A stretch of DNA of 64,000 bases from Isoetes taiwanensis (lineage: Eukaryota > Streptophyta > Lycopodiopsida > Isoetales > Isoetaceae). Position 1 is the stretch's first letter. Every line of letters starts with the position of its first letter. The notes beneath the pieces were generated by a model that saw only the letters and a program-made list of their open reading frames with translations, did not search any database and was not told where the DNA came from. The position numbers and the translations under genes are program-made. Shown piece after piece: positions 24,940 to 36,249 of this stretch. Location of the stretch: positions 91,958 through 155,957 of the forward strand of contig JAJEKV010000532.1 in the NCBI GenBank assembly GCA_021234155.1. Direction: 5' to 3'.

Positions 24940-27286
24940 ATGAAAGCTTTGGCGCTGTTTTTGTTTTTCTCTGTGTTCTCTTGCAGATCAACAGAGTACC
25001 ATTACCCTAGGATCCACACTTAGAGCCTCCGACAAGACCCCCTGGAAATCGGCCTCTGCCATTTTTTGCCTTGGGATTTCTCCCCAGAAAAACGATTCCT
25101 ATATTTTAGCAATTTGGTACTATAAATTTGGTACTGTTGTCTGGAGCCCAAGATCCGGCGGGTCGCTTGCAGATTTTGCTTTAGGCAAGCAAGCCACTGT
25201 TACCCTCTCCAATGCTGGCGATTTAGTTCTTTCTGATGGTGCCACTGCAGTATGGAGCACAAGAACTGCATCCACTGGTGTTACTGGAGCTTCTTTGACA
25301 GATTCAGGTAATTTTGTCCTCTTAAATAATAGCGTTGGCATCATATGGGAAAGTTTCAGCTTTCCAACCCACACTTTATTGCCGGATCAGCAGTTAAGAT
25401 CTGCTGGCGCTTTGGCAACTGGCAACTACAGTCTAGAGTTTTCGAATAATCAACTGGTGCTTAATTACACGCTTTCAGCAGTACCAGCGGATGAATCCTT
25501 CACTGAGCTATACTGGCAGAAAGAGTTTAATTTCCAACCATCTTATCTGAGTTTGGATACTTCAGGGCGCCTCGCAGCTCATGACGATCTGGGAAATGAT
25601 TCTGCAATTGCATACACATATGATTATAATATATCTGCAAATATCACCAGGAGACTCTCCTTGGATTCTGACGGAAATGCTCGAATTTATTCTCTGAATT
25701 TGAGCTCAAACTCTTGGGTTGTAGTCTGGCAGGCAGTGGTGGAAGAATGTTCGATAAATGAAAGATGCGGTACTAATGCCATATGTGTCTACCTTCCTGA
25801 GCCTACTTGCATTTGCGCTCCAGGGTTTCGAATGCAAAATGAGAGCTGCATTGCAGAAATTCCAATCGGATGTGCTCCAAGTTCAAACGTGTCATCCGAT
25901 AAAATCAAGCTCATTCCTTTGTACCACACAGACTTTAGATTCAATGACTTGCAGCGACATCTAACATCTATGGAATCATGCAAGAGACTTTGCATGGCTG
26001 ATTGTTATTGCCTTGCTGCTGTATATTCCATTACTGGCGATTTTATATGTTACCTGAAATATAAGCTTGCCAATGGCCAACAGTTGACAAGCACTGATTT
26101 TGTGACTTTTCTAAAGGTTATTGCAACAGCTACCCCGGATGAACGCTATCAATTGCCACCAAATATGACTTCCCATGTTACAATTTCTCCTTCCATGTTC
26201 ATAAATTCTACAAAGGAAATACCTATTGAGGTAAGATGGAAGACATCGATTCTGCTAGGCCCACTTTCAGCAGCGCTGGCTGTGGCTGTTGTGGAATTCT
26301 GTTGTCTGGTGATTGCTGCTTGTGTTATATGGAAGATGAGGTCCCAAAAGAAGACAGTGCTAGAAACTGGTTGGATTAGCAGCATGCCTATGAGATTTTC
26401 CTATGAGCAGCTGAAGATGGCTACCCAGAATTTCAAAGAAAAAATTGGATCAGGTGGATTCGGGCAAGTATACAAGGGCGTTTTCCCAGATAATACAGTG
26501 GCTGCTATCAAGAAGCTAGAGCTAGCCAATCATGGCGAACAACAATTCAAAGCAGAAGTCACAACCATGGGCAAGATTCACCACATCAATCTAGTCCGAC
26601 TGCTAGGTTATTGTTCAGAAGGTCCTCACAGACTGCTCGTTCATCAGTACATAACAAATGGATCCCTAGATAAGTTTTTGTTTTCTAAAAACTGGGATCA
26701 AACATGCAATTGGAATATAAGATTTGGTATTGCAGTGGGTATAGCAAGAGGAATCACATATTTACATGAAGAATGTCAAGAATACATACTACACCTTGAT
26801 ATCAAGCCACAGAACGTACTGCTGGATGAGAATTTCCAGCCTAAAATCTGCGATTTTGGGATGGCAAAATTGATAAGCAGGGAAAGGGTAGCATCGATGT
26901 CTGCCATTAGGGGCACTAGAGGTTATTTAGCACCGGAATGGATGAGCCATCATCCTATTACTGCCAAGGCTGACGTTTACAGCTATGGAATGCTGCTGCT
27001 GGAAATTCTGAGTGGAAGGCCAAATTGCTTGACAACAAGCTCTGTTATGAAAACAAATCAATGGTATTTTCCAAATTGGGCTGCAGAGAAGCTTAAAGAT
27101 GGGGATCTTGAAGCAATGTCAGATCCTAGACTGGGAAAAGAGATTGATTGGGATCAATTTGTGAAAGCAGTGAAGGTTTCATTCTGGTGCATCCAATTAG
27201 ATCCAGCAAACAGGTTTGAAATGAGTAAGGTAGTGCAAATGTTAGAAGGAAGCTTAGAGGTTCATTCCCCCCCTCAAGATACCTAA
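24940..27286 (+). CDS. G-type lectin S-receptor-like serine/threonine kinase (one frame discontinuity at the N-terminus)
   Basis: Plasma-membrane receptor kinase, presumably sensing an extracellular ligand and signalling by phosphorylation. ATG at 24,940 opens a signal-peptide-like MKALALFLFFSVFS. The mature frame (DQQSTITLGS) starts one base out of register at 24,986 and is then open for 766 codons to 27,286. The offset is either a one-base error or an intron ending at TTGCAG (24,986). Order: bulb-type lectin domain (about 24,990-25,420); S-locus/EGF-like Cys region (25,740-25,850); PAN-like Cys region (25,880-26,120); membrane helix (26,245-26,335); kinase (26,440-27,250). Numbered from Met at 25,295, the kinase has the glycine loop GSGGFGQV, Lys406, catalytic HLDIKPQN with Asp502, DFG with Asp520, and APE. 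HLD replaces HRD, so it is a non-RD kinase. It is otherwise intact and lacks introns, as is usual for this family. The ligand is unknown. Confidence 0.9.
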
Positions 27287-27472
27287 TACTGTAGTTTGAA
27301 AAATTGCACTTTTTGGGAAGTTTGAAAATGCATGTAAGAGTTGTCTTGTTCCATGTATTTCCTCATAAATAAGTGGTTGATATTATTCTACATTACAATA
27401 AACTTTATCAATGTAAAATGCATACTTTGTTAAACTTGCTAGTTTACTAAGAAAGCACAAAAGAGAGAGGTA
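27287..27472 (+). other. 3' flank of the kinase gene
   Basis: AT-rich sequence after the stop codon with candidate polyadenylation words (CATAAATAAG at about 27,364; AATAAACTTT at about 27,409). Only 186 bp separate the stop codon from the copia LTR, so the kinase transcript may end in or near the element. Confidence 0.5.
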
Positions 27473-27626
27473 TGCACCACAACACTAGACACGTTTATTG
27501 AATAATATGTGTTACAATATATGGGTACCATAGAGATTTACACATGGAAAAAGGTGAAAGCTATAAGGAGCTCTCGTCGCCTTTTTATAAAGGCACGCTG
27601 CCTTAATATAGGCAGCTTCGCTAACA
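27473..27626 (-). repeat. 3' LTR of the copia element (154 bp)
   Basis: On the minus strand the sequence GGTGGGG (end of a polypurine tract) is followed by TGTTAGCGAAGC..., and the repeat ends ...GTGGTGCA, so it has TG...CA ends. Inside are a TATA-like CCTTTATAAAAAGG and an AATAAA. At 154 bp it is short for a copia LTR. The matching 5' copy is missing, so the boundaries rest on motifs only. Confidence 0.65.
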
Positions 27627-27849
27627 CCCCACCTACGACTTTAGTCTTTCACCAAATACGATATAGAAAATATCGTGTCCAAGAATGAAGACCAAATATT
27701 GCAACTCACAACTCATAGATAATCTCCCCACCTGCAAATTTGGTCTCGCACTCGTATGAAAAAAACCTTGGTGGTCACAAAGGAAAAAATCCGAGTGCTA
27801 CAATTTTCTAATATCTATTCTTGCAATTTGGTAATAAACCTAAATGCAG

Positions 27850-29640
27850 AAGAGAATCTTCTCTTGATTGCCAAAATAGTATCACCCACATAAAGCGCAA
27901 TCAGCATAAAATATTCTTTGAGAGCGTCTTATATTCACATTGGAATCTGCAAAACTTAGAAATCCATCGGAAAAATAAGAGTTCACTTTGGCATACCGGT
28001 CTCTAGAAGTTTGTCTTAAACTTTTAAATGCACACGCAAGTATCCTTTTCCAACAAACGCCCGACATCTTCCACTTTTGGATGTAAAGACCCAATATCCA
28101 CATTAGGAATTAGGGTATCAAGTATCTCAAAATCGCTAAGAACAACATTATAGTCATGACAATGGGTGACCATATCAGCCATAGTATCAAACACTTTGCA
28201 TCACGACTAGCAATGATTCTTCGCGTAGCAATATCATAAAATTGGTATCCATGTGCCTCCCACATCATAGGCAACAAATATGGCTTTGAGGCCAAATCAA
28301 AACAAACTTCTTTTCTTCTCTTTTGGAATATGAACATAGGTTTTAGACAACCAAAAACTCTCAAATTTAACATTTGGCTTGACTCTCGTCCATAATTGCA
28401 AAGGAGTTCGCCTTCAGAGAAGAAGAAGTTCTATTCGATTTTGCACATAAATAGCGGTAGCCCTGACCTCTGCCCAAAATGACTTATCCAAATCGGCATG
28501 AATAAACATACATCGAACAACATTGATTATCGCAGACATTATTGATACTCAACAATACCATTTTGCTGAGGGGAATCAGTGATGATAGGCTCACAAGCTA
28601 TACCATGCTCTTCACAAAAACACTTGAATTGAGCAGATGTGAATTCCCCACTATTGTCTGTTCGAAACCTCTTGATCACTTTGTCAATTTGAGTCTCCAC
28701 CATATTCTTAAACATTTGGAATTTGGTGAAGACGGGACTTCGTGAGAGATAAAATATACAAAAACTCTACGGAAAAAATCATCTACAAACAAGATGAAAT
28801 ATCGTGCACCACTCAAAGCACAAGGTAGTGGGCCACATATACCAGCATGCACAAGCTCCAAAAGCTGTGTTGCACGTTTTTCTTTCTCATTGAAAGGACG
28901 GCGATGTTGCTTCTCAACAGCACACGCCTCACATACACCCATTGATGCAATGCTATTCAATGATAGACCATCCACGGTTCTATCAGATGCCATATTCAAT
29001 AAATGTTGGAAGTCGACATGTGCAAAATGACAATGCCACAGTGTACTTGATTCATCTCCACTGGCAGTCATAAGATTCACAAAATCATCAGTCAATTTAA
29101 GCTCGTACAATCGATCTTGTCTCTGGGCAACTCCAAGTACACATCCATCTTGGATGAAGCTACATAATCGTCTATCAAACTGTATGGATAGACCAAGATC
29201 AACAAGCCTAGACACGAAAATAAGGTTTCGGCACAAACCAGGCACATATAAGATGCCACGCAAGACTTGCACACCACTGGAAGTATCAACATGAATATCT
29301 CCAATGCTTTGACCTCATGAGTCGGTGTTATCACCAAGAAACACAAGTTTCCTAAGTTGGATGGCGGCGATAATTCCTCAATGAATGGCTATGAAAAGTC
29401 ATGTCTTTGTGTTGCACGGAATCAATAATCATGGAAACAACAGCTCTCGTAGAAAAACACGCCTCGGGAAGCTTCATCACATGCAACACTTGCATGTTCA
29501 TTAAAATATGAGGTCCATCTCGGATTGCTTGGAGTAAAGATTTATGCTCATTAACAAAGCATTTATAATAACATTCGCTTCCAACATGATTCGTCTTTTT
29601 GCAATAGGCACAAACAGTCTCTGACTTAGATTCTCAAGTC
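27850..29640 (-). pseudogene. Copia gag-pol remnant (knuckle, protease, integrase, partial RT)
   Basis: The knuckle is CAYCKKTNHVGSEC. The protease active-site region reads MIIDSVQHKDMTF where copia elements have an IIDSGA core, so the catalytic DSG is lost. The open frame 29,272-28,676 (198 codons) has GAG-pre-integrase features (ILYVPGLCRNL, LWHCHFAHVDFQHLL, CEACAVEKQHRRPF) and the start of the integrase core (ELVHAGICGPLP, ARYFILFVDDF); the first catalytic Asp appears as Ala-Gly. In another frame follow FRTDNSGEFTSAQF, with the second catalytic Asp, and TDSPQQNGIVEYQ. A further frame has LRVFGCLKPMFIF. The remnant ends with an RT tail, YFSDGFLSFADSN, and the active-site box as YVGD. Multiple shifts make it non-functional. 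Confidence 0.85.
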
Positions 29641-29730
29641 TAGCCAATTCATCGTATCACCTCCACGCCTTGACTTCTCTGCGACGCGAGTAGCCTTTGT
29701 ATCAACAACAAAGGTCAGCTTTTTCATCTT

Positions 29731-32601
29731 CTCGACCTCGTTTCTTACTATCAATAATTAAAGCACAAGGCCTCCAAAAAAGAACTGTTATCAGTTTTGT
29801 ACAACAGTTTTTACATGAAACCACCACAATAAAGTAATGTTAGTTTGTGGGTTAATATGTTGAATAAGCATGAATAGTTATATAGTGTGGTTTTTACTTA
29901 TGATTTATTGTTTTAGTTTGTTACCACAGTTCAGCATTGTGGTTTTTTTACGGTAGTTTGCTTGTCTAGTTTAATATTATGGTCTTAATAGTGATTTATT
30001 AATGTATTTTAAGTATGTGGTCCAATTAGTGATGCATGCCATAAACTTATAATGGTTTTGCTTTGATTGTTTTTGCAACTTAAAGGTGGTTGTCTAATGA
30101 AGTTGTCTACATTTTCTTAAATGAACCAATGTTGTTCTATTCAATGAAATATTTCATTTTCTAATCAAACATTAGACACTAACTGCTATTAATTTTTTCA
30201 TCATGATAATAAAGACTTACATATTTTTTTCTATTTGGTATTTAAGACAAATCACCAGTGTTTTGACAATGCAATTGCTATTGCTTTAATAAATATATAA
30301 TAAATTGTTATAAGTTTTCTCCTTGAATTGGTTAAAATGTTTCCATCAAATTCTTAATGCTTTTGTCCTGTAAATGGTATTGATTTATACAATTATTTAC
30401 CCAATCAAGTTCTTAATGTTTTTTCTTTGTGACTAGTATTGGTTTACACAACAAACCAAGAAATGTTCATTGAACATCCCATTGTCATTTTAGATTGATA
30501 ACCCATATGCAATCTTTCACACTAAAACGTCAATTTTACAACATACAATATTGTGCCATTTAATAACCCATATATGAACTCTCCAGGGCTTTGAACCCTG
30601 CTATTTCCATTTGGCGCTAGCACTGGATCTCAACTCTCTAAAAAAATCAGAACTGAACTTTATGAATAATAAATAGTATGATGAGCAAAGAACCAGCAGA
30701 CAAAAATGCACTGCAAAAATTGTCATTGAGCAAAGCAAACAAGTTTGAGTACCCCTAAATTCAGATCACTCCAATGGGATTCTAATCAAGGTTACGATTT
30801 TTAACATTCAGTTATCTTAGTTATCTTACTGAAGACCCATTGCTTACATGTAGGTCTACAATTACCATAAAAGACAATGCCTTCAATACATCATTTTCAA
30901 GATATTACCAGCAAAAATGCATTGTGCAACTGGCTTATAGTATACAAATTCAACTTCTAGAAATGCATATTTCAACAGATAAATGCAAAGCCTATCACAT
31001 TTGACATGAAAACGTACAACGACAGATCTTGATATAGTGTGGAGGGCTCCCAAATAAATCTATATTTTACACCATCTTCCCAAAGTCACAGGTAATTTAC
31101 CCTTGCTATTTCAGATCTGTTACCTTCAATAAATGATTACAAGTTCGCAGGTCCAATTTCAAATAGAAATGTAAAGGCTTAAAAACTACACAAATTCTCT
31201 GCAGATCTACACTTTCTTAAAGCAAATTAGAAGGAAAGGGAAAAAATGTTGGCAATTGTGTACACATAGAAACAATGTTACAAAGAATGCAAAATGCACC
31301 CATACAAAATGCAAATGGTATAAAAACTTGCTCTATAAGAATTAAGACATTCATACAATGATGCACTCGGATCTGTAAGAGCTGATACATACCTGGAGTA
31401 TAAGAGTTCCTTGGAAGCACTTCCCCAACAACCACAAATTGGTCTATATGACAACCAATTCTATTTGAACTCTTATCCTCAGAAACAATCATGCAAATAG
31501 GTCAAGGTAAAAGAGAAAATAGATGGACCATCAAATCATTAATAGGCTTGTTAAAGCAATTTTACCAAAATGGTTTTGCAGTAGTATAGATATGTAAGAA
31601 CAAATAAAGGATGTTTATTATCTACCGTCTGGTTCACTGAATAAAAGAACATTAAATTAGGCTGTTAACAAATAACAAACTCTATATAGGATGAAAGCAC
31701 TATATCCATTTTGTGTCTTCTATATAGAGTGCAAAAACACAGCCTGGACAAGTTTGATTATTATCATATCCATTGAAACTTGATTAAGCAAGCAGTCCCA
31801 TTAGCACATGACGGGGGAAGAAAGGCATACCAAAATCTATATGGTAAAGCAGAAAACAACTTAAATTGCCCAAAGCACAACAAAAGTTCGATTTGCACAA
31901 AACGAGAAATACAACAGCACAGATTTAGGACTTCCCATTGGAGTACGAAACATCAATGTAAAGATTAATCATAATGGATCTTATAAATGACAACAGATTT
32001 TACCTGTTTGTTCAGAAAGGACTGACTTAGAAGAATGAGGTAAGTCTGCACCAAGTCTATCTCGAGTGCTTTCTGGAGCTGCCTTGGACCTGTTGTTTCC
32101 TATTATTCAGTTTTCTTTCTCATTTGCAGCAGCTATCAACAGCTATTTATCGTTTTGCAAACTGCATAATACAAGGCTTACCTGAGGTCGAAGCACTTTC
32201 TTGCTGCTCTGGCTCTTACTTATGCCAAGGCAAAGAGTAAAAACCTGTTCTACATTATGGTGATGAGAGGCACAGATCCAATACAAAGAAAAAGCGAAAC
32301 TTTTGTAGAATTCTGTGCATATTGCCTTCTATTCTGCATTTTCGCACTTGCTTTCTTGCATTGCAACGATTTGATCGGAGCCATATGCACACCCCGTTCT
32401 CCGGCTGCATGGCCGAAATGCCTGCCCTAACCCTATACTTTGCCCGCCTTTTTTCGGAAGTCTTTGACATTGCCATGTACGCACCGCTTAGCCACGTAGG
32501 TTTCCGTTTGCCAAGTCATATCCCAAGTGTGAGGTAGCTGCCCAATGACATATCTACGTCCAGGCAACCCAGCATAAACAATTTGCTCTTATATATTTGT
32601 A
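29731..32601. other. Anonymous intergenic DNA
   Basis: AT-rich, with no frame above about 92 codons and no recognised motif. Nothing suggests the missing 5' part of the copia element. Confidence 0.55.
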
Positions 32602-32698
32602 TAAGGGTAACACAATTGAAACACAATCTCGGCTGGGCAGTGACTGGCGGAGGCCAGGAGCTGTCAACTGGAATCGTGGATCAATTGTGTTACCCTTA
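32602..32698. repeat. Small inverted-repeat unit with 18-bp perfect ends
   Basis: TAAGGGTAACACAATTGA at 32,602-32,619 is exactly reverse-complemented at 32,681-32,698, enclosing about 60 bp. The size is like a minimal MITE or its excision derivative. No target duplication is certain. Confidence 0.7.
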
Positions 32699-33644
32699 CA
32701 GTATCATAAGTGAAGAGGTCAATTTTGTCATTTTCTGAAAATCTTGGAGTTGTTTTTTACTTGTTGTGACGGTTATCGAGAATGATCTGGTAAATTAGGG
32801 CAGGATTCGACTTCACAGACGGAATTTTAACAGTTTTGATGGAACTGCATTCAGTTGAAGGGAACTATGCTTCCAACGAGGTATTCCATTATGGTGGAGG
32901 CAATAAAACCACGGCCCGGACCGGGGCGTTGATCTGATGTGTGGCAGCATCCAAGAGAGCTTGGTAGTTCCTTATTTGTAAAAGACAGCGGGCATCCCTT
33001 GCCGGTTAAGTTTTAATATTTTTTGCTTCCATGTCTGCTTCAAGACCTCTTTCTAAGCAAAATCCTAGGCTTAACTTTTATCGCTAGTGGAATCGCAAAA
33101 ACTGGGGTAATTTCTAAATCGTGGCATGAACCAAATGCCAGAGGAATCTAGCCCTTAGCATTCTTGCAAAATGGGGCAGACGACGTGGATGCACCAAAAT
33201 GCACCACCAGAACGCAATCCGACCTAGTTATGATACTGCAACCTTGCAATGCATTCTTGACGAAAGATTATTACATGTCGTTACATCTATTATTAGGAAT
33301 CAGTACATTTTAAGATCTATCTTAAACGTCAAGTTTTTGTAGCCATAGTAGCTCTGGACAAATGCGGAATTACATGCCCATCTTATTTATCGTAATGTTC
33401 TATTGGTTGAAATTGCCTGTGACCTCTGAAACTTTAAATCACCTCTAAAATCATTGAAATCTCCTCTGCCCTGACTATTACGGTGGAAAAAGCACCCCCT
33501 TATAGGCTGTTCCGTGGGGTTTGGGCATTGGCTTAATAGGCTCACCAGGCCCTTAACCCTCGTGAAGGGCTTGCGGCCAACAATTATCTCTACCACAATA
33601 ATTTGCCAAGACCAACCCCATGGAAGCATTTGGGGAAGGGGTTT

Positions 33645-33668
33645 GGGGGGGGGGGGGGGGGGAGGGGG
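33645..33668 (+). repeat. Poly-G tract
   Basis: A run of 18 consecutive G residues followed by A and GGGGG. Such a run could form a G-quadruplex and is also a likely site of length error. Confidence 0.9.
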
Positions 33669-34190
33669 TGATCCCTATCACAATCGTTTTTTAATATGTA
33701 CGTAAAGGATGCACCGCGTGAATAACTTCACATCATTTATATACAGAGATCAAAAGCTCAACTTATTATGCATCACAGTGTCTCTATGGCTGATGCAGCT
33801 TATATCAGTAGATCTTAGATATTTTATTATATGGCCTCTCACTCAGAATTTATATGCGCATGGGATTGAGCTAGAAGACCTAAATAGAAACCTCGAAGGA
33901 TTGAGTCCATATGAATTGGATATACTTTCGGATTGGAAAATACATGTTGGAGAGATATAAAGATGGCAAATAGGATTATGGTGATGATATCAATGATATC
34001 CCCAATAATTTAGAGGAAAATACATAACAAAATTTGGCTTTTAATATATCCACTCCTTTTGTCACAATATATAGTTTGGATCTAATTAAAATGTTTGCTA
34101 GCGAATTCTCAATATGGATAAGTATTATTTTTCCATAGTAATACAAAGTACTAGTTCTTTTATGGTTGTGTTTTAATGACTTGTTGATGT
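33669..34190. other. Anonymous DNA before the LINE fragment
   Basis: An 83-codon frame at 33,709-33,960 has no recognised motif. Nothing else is supportable; the 5' part of the LINE does not extend here. Confidence 0.45.
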
Positions 34191-34191
34191 C

Positions 34192-36245
34192 TTGTTGATA
34201 TGGGCCGTGGGGTATACCAAGCTTGCCAATGAATTCAGGATCTGCAACAGGTTGGATGCCAGAATCAATACTAGCCTTATCACCCTCATCCCGAAAGTTG
34301 ACTCTCCCATCTCTTTTGCTGATTATAGACCTATCTCGCTAACTAATGTCATCTATAAGATAATTGCAGGTTCTTTAGCTGCCAGGCTCAAGAAAGTTTT
34401 GGGCTCTGCTATTAGCAGCACTCAATCAGCTTATCTCAAGGACAGGTTCATACTTGATAATGTTGTTACTGCAATTCTAGTTCTGCACTGGGCTAAGGAT
34501 TCCAAGCAAGAAATAGCCCTTCTCAAATTGGATATTACAAAAGCCTTCGACACAGTTAGTTGGAATTTCCTTTTCAAAAGCTGCAGAGCCTTGGGCTTCA
34601 ATGAGGAAAGTATTGGTATGTTCAAAGCTATTCTTGGTAATTCTAGATCTACTGTCCTCCATTATCAACACTCAGCATATCCTTCAGGACTTTGTTCTAG
34701 CCTCGGGATGCAGAATTAATCCACTCAAATCAGCCATTCAATCTAGGGAGATTGATAAAGGCACTCAAGCAGCTGGTATTATACCCCATGTACCAAATCC
34801 AAAATTTTAGGGATCCCCTTTGCTATTAGAAGTAATGCTTCTGCTCTATGGAATGACATTATTGAGAAGTTCTATAAAAAGGTTGACTCCCTGAACTCCA
34901 AGTACCTTTCTAAAAATGGAAGAGCCATAATTGCCAATTTTGTGGTCTAGTCTTCTCAGGTCTACCAATCCTCGGTCATCCTAGCACCCAAAAAGGTTTT
35001 GTAACAAGCTTCAAAGCATTATTGGCAGGTTTATTGCATGTGGTCAGAATAGGAGATTCTGGCACCCTATCTTAATGGAGCAATGCTGCAAATCCAAAAA
35101 GGATGAAGGTCTTGGCACCATGAATATCAGAAGTGGTTTGGCCTTAGTGCGCTAAATATTTCCCGAGCTTTGCTATGATAAGATCAAGCATTCCATCTCC
35201 ATCTTGATGAGACATTACATCATCAAATGTCACCCGTATGGATGGAGGATTCTTAAAATGGAGCTTCCTCACTCAATCTTTTTCCCCTTCTCGTTCCCTG
35301 CTACAACTCCGGGTATAATCAAAAAATGGATCAAAGCTTGGCTCGAAGTCAGACAGATGTATTCTTGGGAAAAAGGTCTCTCTATGGAGCATTCTATTTT
35401 CTGGAATCCGGCCCTAATCCTGGATAATCCTTATATGTGCCTTGCTTGCCATTTCCCTGAGCAAGCCAAATTATGGAAACAAAAAGGGATAACTCGACAT
35501 CGGTGATCTTTTTCGATAATAATGGTATTATCCCATTCCATAATTCTATCCTTGCTAGAGAGGATCATCAAACGAAACTTCTATATGAAGCTATCACTAA
35601 CATTGTCATGCAGGGCAGCTGGTCACACTCCCCAGACCCTTGGAATCACAATGGTAAACCGATACAAGGTCAAGCCGGCTTTACGATTCTTGATGAGTCA
35701 ACAAGAGATAACCGTTCACCGAAATGGGGGTCTCTCAGGACACCGCGGAAAAGAATCTTGAATTCATGTGGAACAGCCCAATCAACCCGAAAATTAAGGC
35801 ATTCATATGGCAACTCTGGCACAAAGGCCTGGCAACCAACTGTAAGAGGTTTAGATTATCTATGGCTAATTCGGATGTCTGTGACAGGTGTCTCACCGGC
35901 AATGAAGACGAGAATCATCTCTTCAGGTTATGCCTATGGTCGAAATGGATATTAGAGCTGGCCTCTGACATCCTTGGTCTAAACCTGGTAGCCCTGAGTG
36001 AGAGGGATTTTTTTATGCCCAATAACCCGACTGACTGGAGAATCTATATCCTCCTTTGGAGAATCTGGAAAGGAAGGAATGCCTTCATATTTAATTATGA
36101 AATTATTTCCCCGGAAGGAATCATTAAGCAGGTATTGTATGCATGGAATAAAATAACGGCTAAGGTTAGCCAAATGGCTATTTTGTAGCAATTTTGCCAA
36201 GAAAAACGGCTAAAGTAAATGGAAAAAATGCCCAAAAAAAAAGAA
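34192..36245 (+). pseudogene. L1-type LINE remnant (reverse transcriptase and zf-RVT)
   Basis: The open frame 34,192-34,719 has the hallmark start of a plant non-LTR reverse transcriptase: LITLIPKVDSPISFADYRP, ISLTNVIYKII, then LLKLDITKAFDTVSW with a catalytic Asp. The block with the F/YADD active site is deleted. After GNSRS the text resumes in another frame as LQDFVLASGCRINPLKS, then LGIPFAIRSNASALWND and LSKNGRAIIANF. The C-terminal zf-RVT domain is readable at 35,724-36,188: PKIKAFIWQLWHKGLATNC, then CDRCLTGNEDENHLFRLC. An A-rich run at 36,233-36,247 may be the remains of the tail. Endonuclease and 5' end are missing, so this is a 5'-truncated, internally deleted copy that cannot retrotranspose itself. 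Confidence 0.85.
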
Positions 36246-36249
36246 AATT

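Larger units (their letters stand above)
27473..29730 (-). mobile_element. Truncated Ty1/copia retrotransposon
   Basis: Minus-strand order from the right: gag zinc knuckle (29.58-29.63 kb), protease remnant, GAG-pre-integrase, integrase (29.27-28.3 kb), a small piece of reverse transcriptase (28.02-27.85 kb), polypurine tract, 3' LTR. The gag N-terminus and 5' LTR are absent; I searched 29.6-30 kb by eye for the LTR words and found none. Most of the reverse transcriptase and all of RNase H are deleted. It is therefore dead. It lies tail-to-tail with the receptor kinase. Confidence 0.85.

Noticed and set aside
29600-30000. Search for the 5' LTR of the copia element
   Set aside because: None of the LTR end words (TGTTAGCG, GTGGTGCA) were found here, so the element is called 5'-truncated.
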